Shown: one piece after another, positions 26,437 through 36,561 of the stretch | How positions within the stretch are numbered: the stretch's first letter is position 1 | How the letters are laid out: the number at the start of each line of letters is the position of its first letter | Assembly: GCF_004803755.1 (NCBI RefSeq) | Contig: NZ_CP032311.1 | Coordinates: forward strand, 3,364,501-3,428,500 | Source of the DNA: Pseudomonas sp. DG56-2 | GTDB taxonomy: Bacteria; Pseudomonadota; Gammaproteobacteria; Pseudomonadales; Pseudomonadaceae | Length of the DNA: 64,000 nt | Direction: 5' to 3' | Position numbers and translations under genes: made by a program | The notes under the pieces: generated by a model | What the model was told of the DNA's origin: nothing | Seen by the model: the letters and a program-made list of their open reading frames with translations, nothing else | Database searches by the model: none

Positions 26437-27003
26437 TCAATCCTCAAGTGGCTTGGGCGGCGGCAAGGGTTTGGCCGGTTTGCCTGGCTTGGCGGGCTTG
26501 CCGTCCTTGTTCGTTGCAGAAGCGGCCTGTTTCTGCTCCGCCACTGTCGGGGCAACGATGGCTTTTTCTTCGGCAGGCAAGGCATCGACTGCATCAAAGA
26601 TTGTCTTTGGCTCTACGGTGCCGGTGTGCTCGATTCGATGCTTTTCGCCATCCTTGCCGACCAGCACCACCTGGGTAATCACGGTGTCGGCAGCGCTGAA
26701 CTTGAACTCACGTATCAGCGCCATGGTTGCCTGCTGATCGAGGTACTTGTCTTCGCGCTTACCGATCATGCCGGCAATGCTGTACAGCACCAAGTTGCGC
26801 TCCTGGAACGCCGCCTTGGTGGCCGGGTCATTCAGGGCCTCGTTCAGCCCGCGAAGGGTCGGATCTGCGGTACTGGGTGCAATGACTATCAGTGGACGGG
26901 CCTTGTTCAGATCCTGTTCCAACGGGCTGGGATCACTGTTGGCGGCGAAGACCGGGCCAGCAATGGCCATCAAAGTGGCGAGGGTCAGTGACCGTACGAG
27001 CAT
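26437..27003 (-). CDS. DUF4174-type exported protein
   Basis: 188 residues. A signal peptide (MLVRSLTLATLMAIAGPVFA/AN) directs export. The body has NKARPLIVIAPSTADPTLRGLNEAL and ERNLVLYSIAGMIG, the pattern of the thioredoxin-like DUF4174 domain but without a CxxC pair. The C-terminal 35 residues are a Lys/Pro-rich low-complexity tail (KPAKPGKPAKPLPPPKP). The ATG at 27003 fits AAGGAG at six bases; two earlier in-frame ATGs do not. The function is unknown. Confidence 0.75.
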   Translation of the reverse strand: MLVRSLTLATLMAIAGPVFAANSDPSPLEQDLNKARPLIVIAPSTADPTLRGLNEALNDPATKAAFQERNLVLYSIAGMIGKREDKYLDQQATMALIREFKFSAADTVITQVVLVGKDGEKHRIEHTGTVEPKTIFDAVDALPAEEKAIVAPTVAEQKQAASATNKDGKPAKPGKPAKPLPPPKPLED

Positions 27004-27224
27004 GCGCATCTCCTTCAAGTTCCATGCATCAAAGACTACAGATCGCGACGAAAGATCTGAGGTGCGAGCCTAAACTACAGGACGAAATCCGTGGACAGCT
27101 CAAAGGTAACTTGCGGTTTCCATGTAAATCCTTGGGCATGTCCAGAACAGGCTGACATCTGAGTCTGAGGATAGCTGATGGCTGTCAGCCACGCTTGCCC
27201 CTGCCACTGCCGAAGGACTGGACC

Positions 27225-27725
27225 ATGAGCGTTATCGAGACCTTGCTGTTGTTGCTGATCCTTGCCACCGCCCTCGGCTGTGGCCTGATGGGTGGGCTGT
27301 TCTTCGCCTTTTCCAACTTTGTCATGAAAGCACTGGAGCGCATCCCCGAGCAGAGCGCGGTGGCGGCGATGCAGTCGATCAACCAGGTGGTGATCAACCG
27401 ACTGTTCCTGGCCTTGTTCTTCGGCACCGCGCTAACCAGCATCGCGCTACTGGTCTGGGCCTATCAGCGTTGGCCTTTACCAGGCAGCCTGTGTATGGCC
27501 ATTGGCAGCGCGCTGTATCTGGCAGGCAATGTGCTGGTGACCCTGCTGTTCAACGTGCCGAAAAACCAGACCCTCGCCCGCCTCGATCCCACCAGCAGCG
27601 AAGCCGCAGCAGCATGGCATCGCTATGTGCCGAGCTGGAATCGCTGGAACCACGTTCGCACGGCAACTGCCCTGGCAGCGGCAGCCTGGCTGATGCTGGC
27701 GCTGGGGCTGATTCGGGGCGAGTAA
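27225..27725 (+). CDS. DUF1772 membrane protein
   Basis: 166 residues with four transmembrane helices. GLMGGLFFAFSNFVMKAL, QSINQVVINRLFLALFFGTA and the C-terminal SWNRWNHVRTATALAAA are the hallmarks of DUF1772, whose fungal relatives are called anthrone oxygenases. No enzymatic role is shown for the bacterial proteins. ATG with GAAGGA upstream. It converges with polB, nine bases away. Confidence 0.8.
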   Translation: MSVIETLLLLLILATALGCGLMGGLFFAFSNFVMKALERIPEQSAVAAMQSINQVVINRLFLALFFGTALTSIALLVWAYQRWPLPGSLCMAIGSALYLAGNVLVTLLFNVPKNQTLARLDPTSSEAAAAWHRYVPSWNRWNHVRTATALAAAAWLMLALGLIRGE

Positions 27726-27733
27726 CGACTGCG

Positions 27734-30094
27734 CTAGAACAAGCCCATCTGCCGATCGATCAGGGCGGTGAAGTCGTCCTGCACAAATGGCAGGATGGCA
27801 TCCGCCACCGGTTGCAGTTGCCGAGTCAGGTAGTGGTCGTAATCGATGGCGCTGTTCCGGGTTTCCAGGGGTTCGGGCCCAGCTACCGTCATCACATAGC
27901 TGATCCAGCCGCCGTTCTGGTACTGCCGAGGTCGACCCTGACGCTGGTTGAATTCATCGGCCATGCGCGCTGCCCGCACATGCGGCGGTACATTGCGCTG
28001 GTAGTCCGCCAGCGGCCGGCGCAGGCGCTTGCGATAGATCAGCAACTCGTCCAGTTCACCTGCGAGGGTTTGGCGCACGTACTCGCGTATGTAGGCCTGG
28101 TAAGGTTGCCTGCGAAAAATGCGCTCGTAGAGCACCTGCTGAAACTGGCGAGCCAGCGGCGACCAGTCCGTACGCACGCTTTCCAGGCCCTTGAAAATCA
28201 TCTCTTCATGCCCGTCCCCGCGCTCGACCAACCCGGCATAGCGCTTCTTACTGCCTTCTTCAGTGCCACGGATGGTCGGCATCAAAAAGCGCTTGTAGTG
28301 CGTTTCATATTGCAGCTCCAAGGCGCTGTCGAGCTGATAGGCATCACGCAAATGCTCGCACCACCACTGATTGACCTGCGCCACCAAGCGACGGCCAATG
28401 ACGTCAGCGTCGGCCTCGTTGTGAGCACCCTTGAGCCAAACGAAGGTGGAGTCGGTATCGCCATAGATCACCGTGTAGCCCTGAGCCTCGATCAACTCGC
28501 GAGTGCGACGCATGATTTCGTGACCGCGCAGGGTGATCGACGAAGCCAGGCGCGGATCGAAGAAGCGGCAGCCACTGGAACCGAGTACACCGTAGAACGC
28601 GTTCATGATGATCTTCAAGGCCTGGGACAGCGGCGCGTTGTGCTCGCGCTTGGCGCTCTCGCGGCCCTGCCAGACCCGCTCGACAATAGCCGGCAAACAA
28701 TGGCGCGTTCGAGAAAACCGCGCCCCGCGAAAGCCGGGTACCGAGGTGTCATCACCCGGCTCGCGCAGACCCTCGACCAAACCCAGTGGATCGATTAGAA
28801 ACGTGCGGATGATCGAGGGATACAGGCTTTTGTAATCGAGCACCAGCACCGACTCGTACAGACCGGGCCGGGAGTCCATGACAAAGCCGCCGGGACTGGC
28901 TTCGTCCGGGCGCTCGCCCTGGTTCGGCGCGACAAAGCCTTGGCGGTGCATCAAGGGAATGTAGAGATGACAGAACGCCGCCACCGAGCCGCCACTGCGA
29001 TCGACCGGTAAACCGGTTACCGTGGCCCGCTCAAGCAGGAAGGTCAGGAGCTCGGTCTTGGCGAAAATTCGCGTGACCAACTCGCAATCCTTGAGGTTGT
29101 AGCGTGCAAGCGCTGGCTTGTCCTCGGCGAACATGCGGTTGATTTCATCCATGCGCTGGTACGGCGTATCGATGGCCTTGCCCTCACCGAGCAGAGTTTG
29201 CGCCACATTCTCCAGACTGAACGAGGGGAAGCTCCAGGTGGCCGAGCGCAGCGCTTCGATACCATCGATGATCAACCGCCCACTGGCGCCGGCAAAAAAG
29301 TGCGAACGGCTGCCATGTGCACGCCATTCCATTGCCTCGCCGCCCCGCCCAAGGCTCAGGGGAACCTTGAGCTGTTCAGCGTGGGCCTGCAGTACGCGCA
29401 AGTCGAATTGCACCAGGTTCCAGCCAATGATCGCATCGGGATCGTGCACCGCCATCCAGCGATTCAAACGTTCAAGCAATTGCGCGCGACTGGCGCAATA
29501 CTCAAGGTCGAAATCAATGCCTTGGGCGTCACCATTCTCAGGACCGAGCATATACACCTGGCGCTGGCCGCAGCCTTCCAGGGCGATGGAATAAAGCTCG
29601 CCACGCTCGGTGGTTTCGATGTCCAGCGACACCAGTTTTAGCGCCGGTCGATAGTCGGGGGCCGGTTTTAGATGCGCATCCTGCAACACTCCCCGCTCGT
29701 CCGGGATGCCGCTGAAGCTGACCCCAGCGGTAATGAAACGCTCCATCAGATAGCGTTCAGGCGGCTTGATATCGGCCTCGTAGATCTGCACCCCGACCGC
29801 ACGCAAGCGCTTTTCCAATTGCATCAATTGGCGATGCTGGCGGCAGTACAAACCAAGCACCGGCCGTTGTTCAAAGTCCCGCAGCGCCAGTGGCCGTAAC
29901 TCGACGCCACGCTCACCACGCACTAATGCCTGGACCTGTTGGCGATGTACCTCGGGAATAAAGGCGACAGAGGTCTGCAACGGTATGCTCAAGCGTCGCG
30001 GACCTTGATCGGTGGCCAACCAGAATTCGACGCAGGTGCCTGCCGGGGTATCACGCCAATGCCGGGTCAGGACAAAGCCCTGCTGTAACTCCAC
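27734..30094 (-). CDS. polB: DNA polymerase II (family B)
   Basis: A 786-residue family B polymerase used in replication restart and translesion synthesis. The 3'-5' exonuclease domain shows [11 protein letters not shown] (Exo I, DxE) and [14 protein letters not shown] (Exo II). The polymerase domain shows [13 protein letters not shown] (motif A), [19 protein letters not shown] (motif B) and [11 protein letters not shown] (motif C, DTD). The length matches E. coli PolB (783). In other bacteria it is under SOS control, but I did not find a clear LexA box (CTG-N10-CAG) just upstream. Confidence 0.96.
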   Translation of the reverse strand: MELQQGFVLTRHWRDTPAGTCVEFWLATDQGPRRLSIPLQTSVAFIPEVHRQQVQALVRGERGVELRPLALRDFEQRPVLGLYCRQHRQLMQLEKRLRAVGVQIYEADIKPPERYLMERFITAGVSFSGIPDERGVLQDAHLKPAPDYRPALKLVSLDIETTERGELYSIALEGCGQRQVYMLGPENGDAQGIDFDLEYCASRAQLLERLNRWMAVHDPDAIIGWNLVQFDLRVLQAHAEQLKVPLSLGRGGEAMEWRAHGSRSHFFAGASGRLIIDGIEALRSATWSFPSFSLENVAQTLLGEGKAIDTPYQRMDEINRMFAEDKPALARYNLKDCELVTRIFAKTELLTFLLERATVTGLPVDRSGGSVAAFCHLYIPLMHRQGFVAPNQGERPDEASPGGFVMDSRPGLYESVLVLDYKSLYPSIIRTFLIDPLGLVEGLREPGDDTSVPGFRGARFSRTRHCLPAIVERVWQGRESAKREHNAPLSQALKIIMNAFYGVLGSSGCRFFDPRLASSITLRGHEIMRRTRELIEAQGYTVIYGDTDSTFVWLKGAHNEADADVIGRRLVAQVNQWWCEHLRDAYQLDSALELQYETHYKRFLMPTIRGTEEGSKKRYAGLVERGDGHEEMIFKGLESVRTDWSPLARQFQQVLYERIFRRQPYQAYIREYVRQTLAGELDELLIYRKRLRRPLADYQRNVPPHVRAARMADEFNQRQGRPRQYQNGGWISYVMTVAGPEPLETRNSAIDYDHYLTRQLQPVADAILPFVQDDFTALIDRQMGLF

Positions 30095-30147
30095 CGCTGC
30101 AACCTCTGAACAACTGTCTGTAGGACGATTCTACCCTAGCCGACGGC

Positions 30148-30276
30148 TCACGCGCCCGGTGCAAAGCCGTGGCGATGAGCGCCCCCGGCAATCAACAAGG
30201 CCTGACCGATCAACACCAGCACACCGGTCATAAAGCGCGCAATGCCGTCACGCTTGCGCGTGTTCATCGACTTCAT
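30148..30276 (-). CDS. Small single-helix membrane protein, about 42 residues
   Basis: From the ATG at 30276 (or in-frame ATG at 30267) the frame encodes a basic start (MKSMNTRKRDGIARF), a hydrophobic helix (MTGVLVLIGQALLIAGG) and a short tail ending HGFAPGA before TGA. This layout is typical of small inner-membrane proteins. Neither ATG has a convincing ribosome site, which lowers confidence. It lies between polB and a LysR gene, both on the same strand. Confidence 0.45.
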   Translation of the reverse strand: MKSMNTRKRDGIARFMTGVLVLIGQALLIAGGAHRHGFAPGA

Positions 30277-30324
30277 GGCTGAGCGGGTATTTGCCGAACA
30301 TCGGCACGACGTCGCACACAACCA

Positions 30325-31257
30325 TTAGTCATACAAATAATCGACACCGTGGAGCGGTAGTTGCGGCACCAGCGCCAGCAAAAATTCGCCCAACGCTCGT
30401 ACGTCCCGCGCCTGCGGACTCGTTCGCGGCCAGGTCAGATAATAGCTCTCGGCAGTGGCCACGGCCTGGGGAAATGGCATGACCAGCCGGCCGCTGTCGA
30501 GCTCGCCCTGAGCCAGCAGCAAATCGACCACGGCAACGCCGGCGCCTTGCTGCGCGGCGCTAATACCTTGATCGAGGGTATCGAACAATTGGCCACGGTC
30601 GATTGTCACCTGCGCAGCCCCCATTCTGGTCAGCCAGCGGCGCCAATCGCGGCGATCTGCCGAAGGGTGCAAAAGTTCGATGAAATTCAATGCATCCAGG
30701 TGCGCAGCCGCCTTCACCGGGTGGTCAGGGCTGCATACCGGCACCAACCATTCGTCAAACAGCTTGAGACTGTCGACATCGGCGCAAAAGCGCCCGTCAG
30801 CCAGGAGGATGGCGGCTTCGAAAGGCTCGCTGTAGAAGTCGACGTTATCAACATCCATCCACACACTCGAGAGCTGCACACGGCTGTGGTGCTCCTGCTG
30901 GCGATATTGTTCCAGCGCCTTGAGCAACCACCGCACGGTCAGGGTGGAAGGCGCTTTCAAACGAATGCCTTTACGGTCTTGCTTGAGCAGGCCGCAGGCA
31001 TTTTCGATGATTTTGAAGCCGACTTTAAGCTCTTGGGCCAGCAGGCGGCCGGGCTCGGTCAACGACAGTTTCGGTCCGCGGCGTTCAAACAATGCGCAGT
31101 CGAACAGGCTTTCCAGGGTCTTGATGTGATGGCTGACCGCCCCCTGGGTCAACGCCAGTTCATGAGCTGCCCGAGTAAAGGAGCCATGGCGCGCCGCTAC
31201 CTCAAAAGCTCGCAGCGCCTGCAAGGCAGGAATTCGTTCGGACACGGCCGACCTCAA
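30325..31257 (-). CDS. LysR-family transcriptional regulator (GcvA-like)
   Basis: 310 residues. The HTH is at about 10-70 (ALQALRAFEVAARHGSFTRAAHELALTQGAVSHHIKTLE) and the type 2 periplasmic-binding-like effector domain at about 95-300. It is divergent from the LysE-type exporter gene at 31358 with 100 bases between them. A local regulator-exporter pair is therefore likely, as for LysG/LysE or ArgP/ArgO. The ligand is unknown. Confidence 0.85.
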   Translation of the reverse strand: MRSAVSERIPALQALRAFEVAARHGSFTRAAHELALTQGAVSHHIKTLESLFDCALFERRGPKLSLTEPGRLLAQELKVGFKIIENACGLLKQDRKGIRLKAPSTLTVRWLLKALEQYRQQEHHSRVQLSSVWMDVDNVDFYSEPFEAAILLADGRFCADVDSLKLFDEWLVPVCSPDHPVKAAAHLDALNFIELLHPSADRRDWRRWLTRMGAAQVTIDRGQLFDTLDQGISAAQQGAGVAVVDLLLAQGELDSGRLVMPFPQAVATAESYYLTWPRTSPQARDVRALGEFLLALVPQLPLHGVDYLYD

Positions 31258-31357
31258 GCATTAGTAAGACTAATACAAAGCCACAATAACATGCGTTTTT
31301 CAAGATGCTCGTCGCTGTCGAGAATAGCCAACACGATTCCAGCTACCGAGCACAACG

Positions 31358-31978
31358 ATGAACACCGCGCTACTGCTGACCTATGCACTGACTGTACTTC
31401 TACTGATCGCCACGCCTGGCCCGGTGGTGGCGCTTGTCGTCGACACTGCCGCCAATGCTGGCCGCCGCCAGGCGTTGATGACGGCCTTGGGGACCAATGG
31501 CGCCTCATTGGTACTGATCGCCCTGGCGGCCTGCCTGATTCTTACCAGCGCCACCATCGCCCCTCCTTTGCTCACGGCCTTGAGCCTGGCAGGCTGCCTT
31601 TTTATTGGCTACCTGGCCATTTCCAGCCTGCGCCAGACACTCGGGCAATCGGCCGGCGATGCACCTGCGCCGCCCTCCGCCCAAGGCGGCCTGTGGCGTG
31701 GATTCGCCACCGGCCTGTCGAATCCGAAGGACATTCTTTTTTTCGTGGCCCTGTTTCCGCAGTTCATCCATATCACTCACCACACCGGTAACAGCCTGTT
31801 ACTACTTTCACTGGTCTGGGTAGTGCTGGATATGGCCATATTGGGGGCGTACATCCTGGTGACCCGGACGCTGGCAACCCCGCGGCATCAGCGCCTGATC
31901 AGTCTGACCAGCGGTGGCATGCTCCTAGTGATCGCCGTGACAGGGCTGTTTTACAATCTGAGCTCGCTTTGGCACTAA
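31358..31978 (+). CDS. LysE/RhtB-family amino-acid exporter
   Basis: A 206-residue inner-membrane protein with about six helices. TPGPVVALVVDTAANAGRRQALMTALG near the N-terminus and GFATGLSNPKDILFFVALFPQF are the LysE/RhtB family signatures. The divergent LysR-type regulator suggests export of an amino acid induced by that amino acid or a toxic analogue. The substrate cannot be read. Confidence 0.85.
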   Translation: MNTALLLTYALTVLLLIATPGPVVALVVDTAANAGRRQALMTALGTNGASLVLIALAACLILTSATIAPPLLTALSLAGCLFIGYLAISSLRQTLGQSAGDAPAPPSAQGGLWRGFATGLSNPKDILFFVALFPQFIHITHHTGNSLLLLSLVWVVLDMAILGAYILVTRTLATPRHQRLISLTSGGMLLVIAVTGLFYNLSSLWH

Positions 31979-32103
31979 TATTCTGCTGCTTTGGACAAGG
32001 GTCCTGAAATGGTTAAAATGCTCACCTTTGCCCCAGGCCCCTTCGAGCCCCACTACGGACAGTTGGATTGAACCCTGTAGATCACCGCGTTTCTCGTTCG
32101 TTG

Positions 32104-32835
32104 ATGCACAGCCGTCAGACACCGCCTTGCAAGCGCTTTGCCCTGCCGGGCGCCTCGCTATTAGCCGCCGTGCTGGTCGTGCTGGCACCCGTCTGCGTTC
32201 AGGCAGAGGGCCTGCAGATCGATCCGCACGCCGATCTGTTGTATCGCCAAGCCCTGACCTTGCTGGAGCAGGCCGAGAGCCAGAACACCAGCTTCAGCCT
32301 GAAAACCAGCACCACCAACCAGGATCTGGCGCAACAGGGCCAGAACATGGGCCGCACCTTGGCCCCTGCGGTAGGCCTGTTGAAGAAAGCCGTGGAGCTC
32401 GACCACCCGGTAGCCCGCTACCGTCTGGCGTTGTACTACATGACCTACCTGCCCGCCGACCAGATTCCCGACGCCGCCTGCCCGCTGCTTGAAGCCAGTG
32501 TTGCCCAAGGATTTGCACCAGCAGCGCTGGGCATTGAGTCCTGGTGCCCGAACTACAACCAAAGCGCAGCGTTTGACCGCGACCTGGAAAACGTCAGCGC
32601 TGTCGCCAACCGCTACGCTTCTTACTATCCGCAACCGGCAGAACGCTTGCTGTGCAACCGCACCCAGCCCCAAGGGCTGGCCATGCAGTGGGGTCGCCAA
32701 CGCGACTACCAGGCTGAAATCTACCGCTTGCAAGGCAATGGCAATCCTGCCCAACGGCAGTTTTACTGGCGCAAGGCGGTAGACCTGAACGGTTGTTTTG
32801 CGGTGCAGCAACGATTGCTCAGCAGCAAACATTGA
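32104..32835 (+). CDS. Exported Sel1/TPR-like repeat protein
   Basis: 243 residues. A signal peptide (ASLLAAVLVVLAPVCVQA/EG) precedes helical-repeat sequence: LYRQALTLLEQAESQN, LLKKAVELDHPVARYRLALYYM, CPLLEASVAQGFAPAALGIESWC. This is Sel1-like repeat character. Four cysteines lie in the mature part, possibly as disulfides. The start is uncertain: ATG 32104 gives a compact signal peptide, and a TTG at 32068 is possible; neither has a strong ribosome site. Sel1 proteins act as scaffolds; no partner is suggested by neighbours. Confidence 0.7.
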   Translation: MHSRQTPPCKRFALPGASLLAAVLVVLAPVCVQAEGLQIDPHADLLYRQALTLLEQAESQNTSFSLKTSTTNQDLAQQGQNMGRTLAPAVGLLKKAVELDHPVARYRLALYYMTYLPADQIPDAACPLLEASVAQGFAPAALGIESWCPNYNQSAAFDRDLENVSAVANRYASYYPQPAERLLCNRTQPQGLAMQWGRQRDYQAEIYRLQGNGNPAQRQFYWRKAVDLNGCFAVQQRLLSSKH

Positions 32836-32938
32836 GGCTTGCTTTCACGCCCCGACCTGCGCCATAGCAAGATCGTACAAGTCACCCGCGCGCGGCTCTG
32901 GCATGCTGTGCAACCTTGTTCAGTTGTCGCAGACGCCC

Positions 32939-33637
32939 ATGCCCAATCCACCTTTCGCCCGCCAAGCCTTTATCCAGGACGCCATTGCCATTGTGCCGTT
33001 GTCCCTGGCCGTTGCCCCTTGGGGCCTGCTGGCTGGATCAATGGCAATCGAAGCCGACCTCACGCCGTGGGAAGGCCAGGGGCTTTCGGCTATCGTGTTT
33101 GCCGGCGCCGCGCAGTTGGTGGCGATCGGCATGATCAAAGGTGGCGCCAACCTGTTCTCAATCCTGCTGACTACCCTGTTGCTGACCTCTCAGCACTTGC
33201 TGTATGGCCTGTCGATGCGCCCGGTGCTGTCAGGGCTGCCGACACGCTGGCGGTTGGGCCTGGGCTTTTTGCTCACCGATGAGTTCTTCGCCCTGACCAG
33301 CCAGTACGACCAGCAGCAGTTCAATCGCTGGTATGCCCTGGGTGTGGGCCTGACGTTCTACATTGCCTGGAACCTGTTCACACTGGTCGGCATCATTCTC
33401 GGGCAGAACATTCCGCACCTGGATCAGTTGGGCCTGGACTTCTCTATCGTCGCGACGTTTGTCGCCCTGATCGCGCCATTGGTACGCAACCTGGCAACCG
33501 TGGTCTGCGTCGCCGTGTCCTTGTTCAGTTCGGTACTGTTCAGCTTCTGGTACTGGGAAACCGGCCTGGTGGCGGCCGGACTACTGGGCATGAGCGCGGG
33601 TTTCATCTGCCAGAAATTCAGTGGAGCACGCTCATGA
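32939..33637 (+). CDS. azlC: AzlC-family branched-chain amino acid exporter, large subunit
   Basis: A 232-residue membrane protein with about seven helices. IVPLSLAVAPWGLLAGSMA, IVFAGAAQLVAIGMI, LLTSQHLLYGLSMRP and FLLTDEFFALTSQY are AzlC signatures. AzlC with AzlD exports branched-chain amino acids or analogues, as shown for BrnFE/YgaZH relatives. It overlaps azlD by an ATGA, typical of the two-subunit pair. Confidence 0.88.
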   Translation: MPNPPFARQAFIQDAIAIVPLSLAVAPWGLLAGSMAIEADLTPWEGQGLSAIVFAGAAQLVAIGMIKGGANLFSILLTTLLLTSQHLLYGLSMRPVLSGLPTRWRLGLGFLLTDEFFALTSQYDQQQFNRWYALGVGLTFYIAWNLFTLVGIILGQNIPHLDQLGLDFSIVATFVALIAPLVRNLATVVCVAVSLFSSVLFSFWYWETGLVAAGLLGMSAGFICQKFSGARS

Positions 33638-33957
33638 TCTTTGCATTGATTATCGGCATGGGCCTGCTGGTGTTTCTCAATCGCTATGCCTTTCTCGAAC
33701 CGCGCTTGCCCCTGCGCCTGAGTTCCAACGCACGGCAATTTCTAGGATTTGCCGTACCGGGCATGCTGACTGCGATTTGTGGTCCGATCATTTTCTTGCC
33801 AGGCCATGAACTGGACCTGAGCCTGAGCAACCCCTACCTGCTTGGCTCGGTGGTCGCGGTGGTGCTGGTGCTGTTGACCCGCAGCACCTTGATCAGCATG
33901 CTGGTGAGCATGGCCTTTTTCTTCGTCATTCGCTGGTGGTTGAACGGCAGCCCATGA
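33634..33957 (+). CDS. azlD: AzlD-family exporter, small subunit
   Basis: A 107-residue, four-helix membrane protein. LVFLNRYAFLEPRLPLRLSSNARQFLGFAVPGMLTAICGPIIF is AzlD family sequence, and RSTLISMLVSMAFFFVIRWWL forms the last helix. It works with AzlC. Start and stop overlap both neighbours by four bases (ATGA), so azlC-azlD-araC are translated as a unit. Confidence 0.85.
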   Translation: MIFALIIGMGLLVFLNRYAFLEPRLPLRLSSNARQFLGFAVPGMLTAICGPIIFLPGHELDLSLSNPYLLGSVVAVVLVLLTRSTLISMLVSMAFFFVIRWWLNGSP

Positions 33958-34796
33958 ACCTTGCGCCGCAGGAACAGACCCGCTTCTGGCAAGCCCCCGC
34001 ACTTGGCGATATCGAGCTGCTGCACGCTCGATATTTCCAGCAGCGCTTTGCTCCGCATGTGCATGAAGGCTATGTGATCACCATCATCGAGTCGGGCGCC
34101 CAACGCTTCTGGCACCGTGGCAGCGAACACCTGGCGCCGGTGGGCAGCATGGTGCTGATCAATCCCGATGAGCTGCATACAGGAGCGAAGGCCCACGAAC
34201 AGGGCTGGCGCTACCGGGGTTTTTATCCGGAAAGTGAGCGCATCACCGGCGTGCTGGACGAACTGGAACTCAAGCGCGATGGCTTGCCCAGCTTCGAAGC
34301 CAGCGTGCTGCATGACCGGCAACTGGCCAAGGCTTTCAGCTGGCTGCACCGCTCGGCGGAACAGGGGGCCAGTGCCCTGGAACAACAGACCGCCTGGCGC
34401 GAGGCCGTATTGTTGCTGGTGCAACGCCATGCCCGAGTGGGCAGCGTCCGCCAGCCAGGTAACGAGCCCTGCGCCGTGGCCCGGGCCAAGGAGTTGATGG
34501 ACAGTCGCCTGGCCTACCCGCCTTCACTGCAAGAGCTGGCTCAGTCAGTGAACCTTTCGCCCTTCCATTTCGCCCGCGTTTTCCGTCAGGCCACCGGTCT
34601 GCCGCCGCATGCCTGGCTCAAGCAGCGGCGCCTGAGCCGGGCGCGAGAATTGCTGAAAAACGACTGTCTGCCGTTCAATGTCGCGTTTGCCTTGGGGTTT
34701 TCCGATCAGAGCCACTTGAACCGACAGTTCAAGCAAGCCTATGGGGTGACGCCTGGTGAATACCGGCGTGCGTGTGTGGGCGAGCGTCTGGCTTGA
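33954..34796 (+). CDS. AraC-family regulator with cupin domain, linked to azlCD
   Basis: 280 residues. The N-terminal AraC-binding cupin (FAPHVHEGYVITIIESGAQRFWHRG, LINPDELHTGAKA) is joined to the C-terminal two-HTH domain (ELMDSRLAYPPSLQELAQSVNLSPFHFARVFRQATGLPPHAWLKQRRLSRARELL). It starts in an ATGA overlap with azlD. The arrangement suggests it senses the amino acid exported by AzlCD and activates its own operon. A regulator co-transcribed downstream of the exporter is usual for azlCD in pseudomonads. Confidence 0.88.
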   Translation: MNLAPQEQTRFWQAPALGDIELLHARYFQQRFAPHVHEGYVITIIESGAQRFWHRGSEHLAPVGSMVLINPDELHTGAKAHEQGWRYRGFYPESERITGVLDELELKRDGLPSFEASVLHDRQLAKAFSWLHRSAEQGASALEQQTAWREAVLLLVQRHARVGSVRQPGNEPCAVARAKELMDSRLAYPPSLQELAQSVNLSPFHFARVFRQATGLPPHAWLKQRRLSRARELLKNDCLPFNVAFALGFSDQSHLNRQFKQAYGVTPGEYRRACVGERLA

Positions 34797-34810
34797 ACAA
34801 TAAGTAAGTC

Positions 34811-34861
34811 GCCGGGCAAGCCTGCGTCTACCGGTTTCAGATAGGCGCACGCTTGCCCGGC
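34811..34861. terminator. Long palindrome between convergent genes (REP/terminator)
   Basis: GCCGGGCAAGC and GCTTGCCCGGC are perfect 11-base arms, with inner TGCG/CGCA and CTA/TAG pairs around a ten-base loop. It sits between the araC and ahpF stops. The sequence is REP-like and probably acts as a two-way block to read-through, although it lacks a T run. Confidence 0.6.
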
Positions 34862-34871
34862 ACGCTGTCCA

Positions 34872-36440
34872 TCAGGCCGGCGCAGACGTCCGGATCAAGT
34901 GATCAAAAGCCGCCAGCGACGCCTTGGCCCCCTCACCCACGGCAATCACGATCTGCTTGTACGGCACAGTGGTCACATCGCCCGCCGCAAATACACCCGG
35001 CAGGTTGGTCTGGCCACGGGCATCGACGATGATCTCGCCTCGCGGCGTCAACTCGACAGTGCCTTTGAGCCAATCGGTGTTGGGCAACAGGCCGATCTGA
35101 ACAAAGATCCCTTCCAGTGCAATGTCATGCTGCTCGTCGCTGTTACGGTCTTTGTAGCGCAGGCCATTGACCTTCTCGCCATCACCCAGCACTTCGGTAG
35201 TGAGCGCACTGGTAATGACCTTCACGTTCGGCAAACTGTGCAACTTGCGTTGCAGGACAGCATCGGCACGCAACTGGCTGTCGAACTCGATCAGGGTGAC
35301 ATGGGCAACGATGCCGGCCAGGTCGATAGCTGCCTCGACACCCGAGTTGCCGCCACCGATCACCGCCACGCGCTTGCCTTTGAACAGCGGGCCATCGCAG
35401 TGCGGACAGTAGGCCACGCCACGGCTGCGGTACTCTTTCTCGCCCGGCACGTTCATTTCACGCCAGCGCGCACCGGTAGCCAGAATCACGGTCTTGGCCT
35501 TGAGCGAGGCGCCACTGGCCAGGCGCACTTCGTGCAGGCCGCCGTCGGTGGCTGGAATCAGCGCTTCGCCACGCTGTAGGTTCATTATATCCACGTCGTA
35601 CTGTTTGACGTGTTCTTCCAGGGCCATGGCCAGTTTCGGGCCTTCAGTTTCCTGAACCGAAATGAAATTTTCGATCGCCATGGTGTCGAGCACCTGACCA
35701 CCGAAACGCTCAGCGGCAACACCGGTACGGATGCCTTTACGCGCAGCGTAGATGGCCGCCGCAGCACCGGCTGGACCACCGCCCACTACCAGCACATCAA
35801 AAGCGTCCTTGGCGTTGATTTTCTCAGCCTGGCGCTCACCCGTACTGGTGTCCAGCTTGGCGACGATCTCTTCCAGCCCCATGCGCCCCTGGCCAAATAC
35901 TTCACCATTGAGGTACACACTTGGTACAGCCATGACTTTGCGCGATTCGACTTCTTCCTGGAACAACGCACCGTCAATGGCGACGTGACGCACATTGGGA
36001 TTGAGCACCGCCATCAGGTTCAGCGCCTGGACAACGTCCGGGCAGTTCTGGCACGACAGCGAGAAGTAGGTTTCGAAGTTGAACTCACCTTCAAGGCTGC
36101 TGATCTGTTCGATCAATTCGGCGCTGGCCTTGGACGGGTGACCGCCAACCTGCAACAGCGCCAGCACCAGCGAGGTGAATTCGTGCCCCATGGGAATGCC
36201 GGCAAAGCGCAGACTGATGTCTTTTGCAGCCCCTGGGCGATTGAGCGAGAACGATGGGCGGCGGGCGTCGCTGCCGTCCTCACGCAAGGTAATCAGAGTG
36301 GACAGGCTGGCAATTTCAACCAGCAAGTCGCGCATTTCGCGGGACTTCGCGCCGTCATCGAGGGAGGCAACGATCTCGATCGGCTGAGTGACCCGCTCCA
36401 GGTAGGTTTTCAACTGAGTTTTAAGCGTGGCGTCCAACAT
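34872..36440 (-). CDS. ahpF: Alkyl hydroperoxide reductase subunit F
   Basis: A 522-residue flavoprotein disulfide reductase that passes electrons from NADH to AhpC. The N-terminal tandem thioredoxin-like domain has the CQNCPDVV redox pair (about 129-132). The thioredoxin-reductase-like part has [20 protein letters not shown] (FAD), the redox-active CPHC in [30 protein letters not shown] (NADH) and [15 protein letters not shown]. It lies 121 bases after ahpC on the same strand with a terminator-like stem between, so both shared and partly separate expression are likely. Confidence 0.96.
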   Translation of the reverse strand: MLDATLKTQLKTYLERVTQPIEIVASLDDGAKSREMRDLLVEIASLSTLITLREDGSDARRPSFSLNRPGAAKDISLRFAGIPMGHEFTSLVLALLQVGGHPSKASAELIEQISSLEGEFNFETYFSLSCQNCPDVVQALNLMAVLNPNVRHVAIDGALFQEEVESRKVMAVPSVYLNGEVFGQGRMGLEEIVAKLDTSTGERQAEKINAKDAFDVLVVGGGPAGAAAAIYAARKGIRTGVAAERFGGQVLDTMAIENFISVQETEGPKLAMALEEHVKQYDVDIMNLQRGEALIPATDGGLHEVRLASGASLKAKTVILATGARWREMNVPGEKEYRSRGVAYCPHCDGPLFKGKRVAVIGGGNSGVEAAIDLAGIVAHVTLIEFDSQLRADAVLQRKLHSLPNVKVITSALTTEVLGDGEKVNGLRYKDRNSDEQHDIALEGIFVQIGLLPNTDWLKGTVELTPRGEIIVDARGQTNLPGVFAAGDVTTVPYKQIVIAVGEGAKASLAAFDHLIRTSAPA

Positions 36441-36472
36441 ACGGGCGATTCCTTTTTCAAACGGTAGAAATA

Positions 36473-36504
36473 AAAACGCCCGAGCGAAAGCGCCCGGGCG
36501 TTTT
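36473..36504 (-). terminator. Terminator-like stem between ahpC and ahpF
   Basis: AAAACGCCCG and CGGGCGTTTT pair outside a small GCG-AAAG-CGC hairpin. On the minus strand it ends in GGGCGTTTTTA. Placed between ahpC and ahpF it should end most ahpC transcripts and let a fraction read through, giving more peroxidase than reductase. Confidence 0.8.
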
Positions 36505-36561
36505 GCGGGGCGGTGACAACGTCAGGTGCGGTGGCTCACCGCCCTCGGCTGGCTCACGGTC

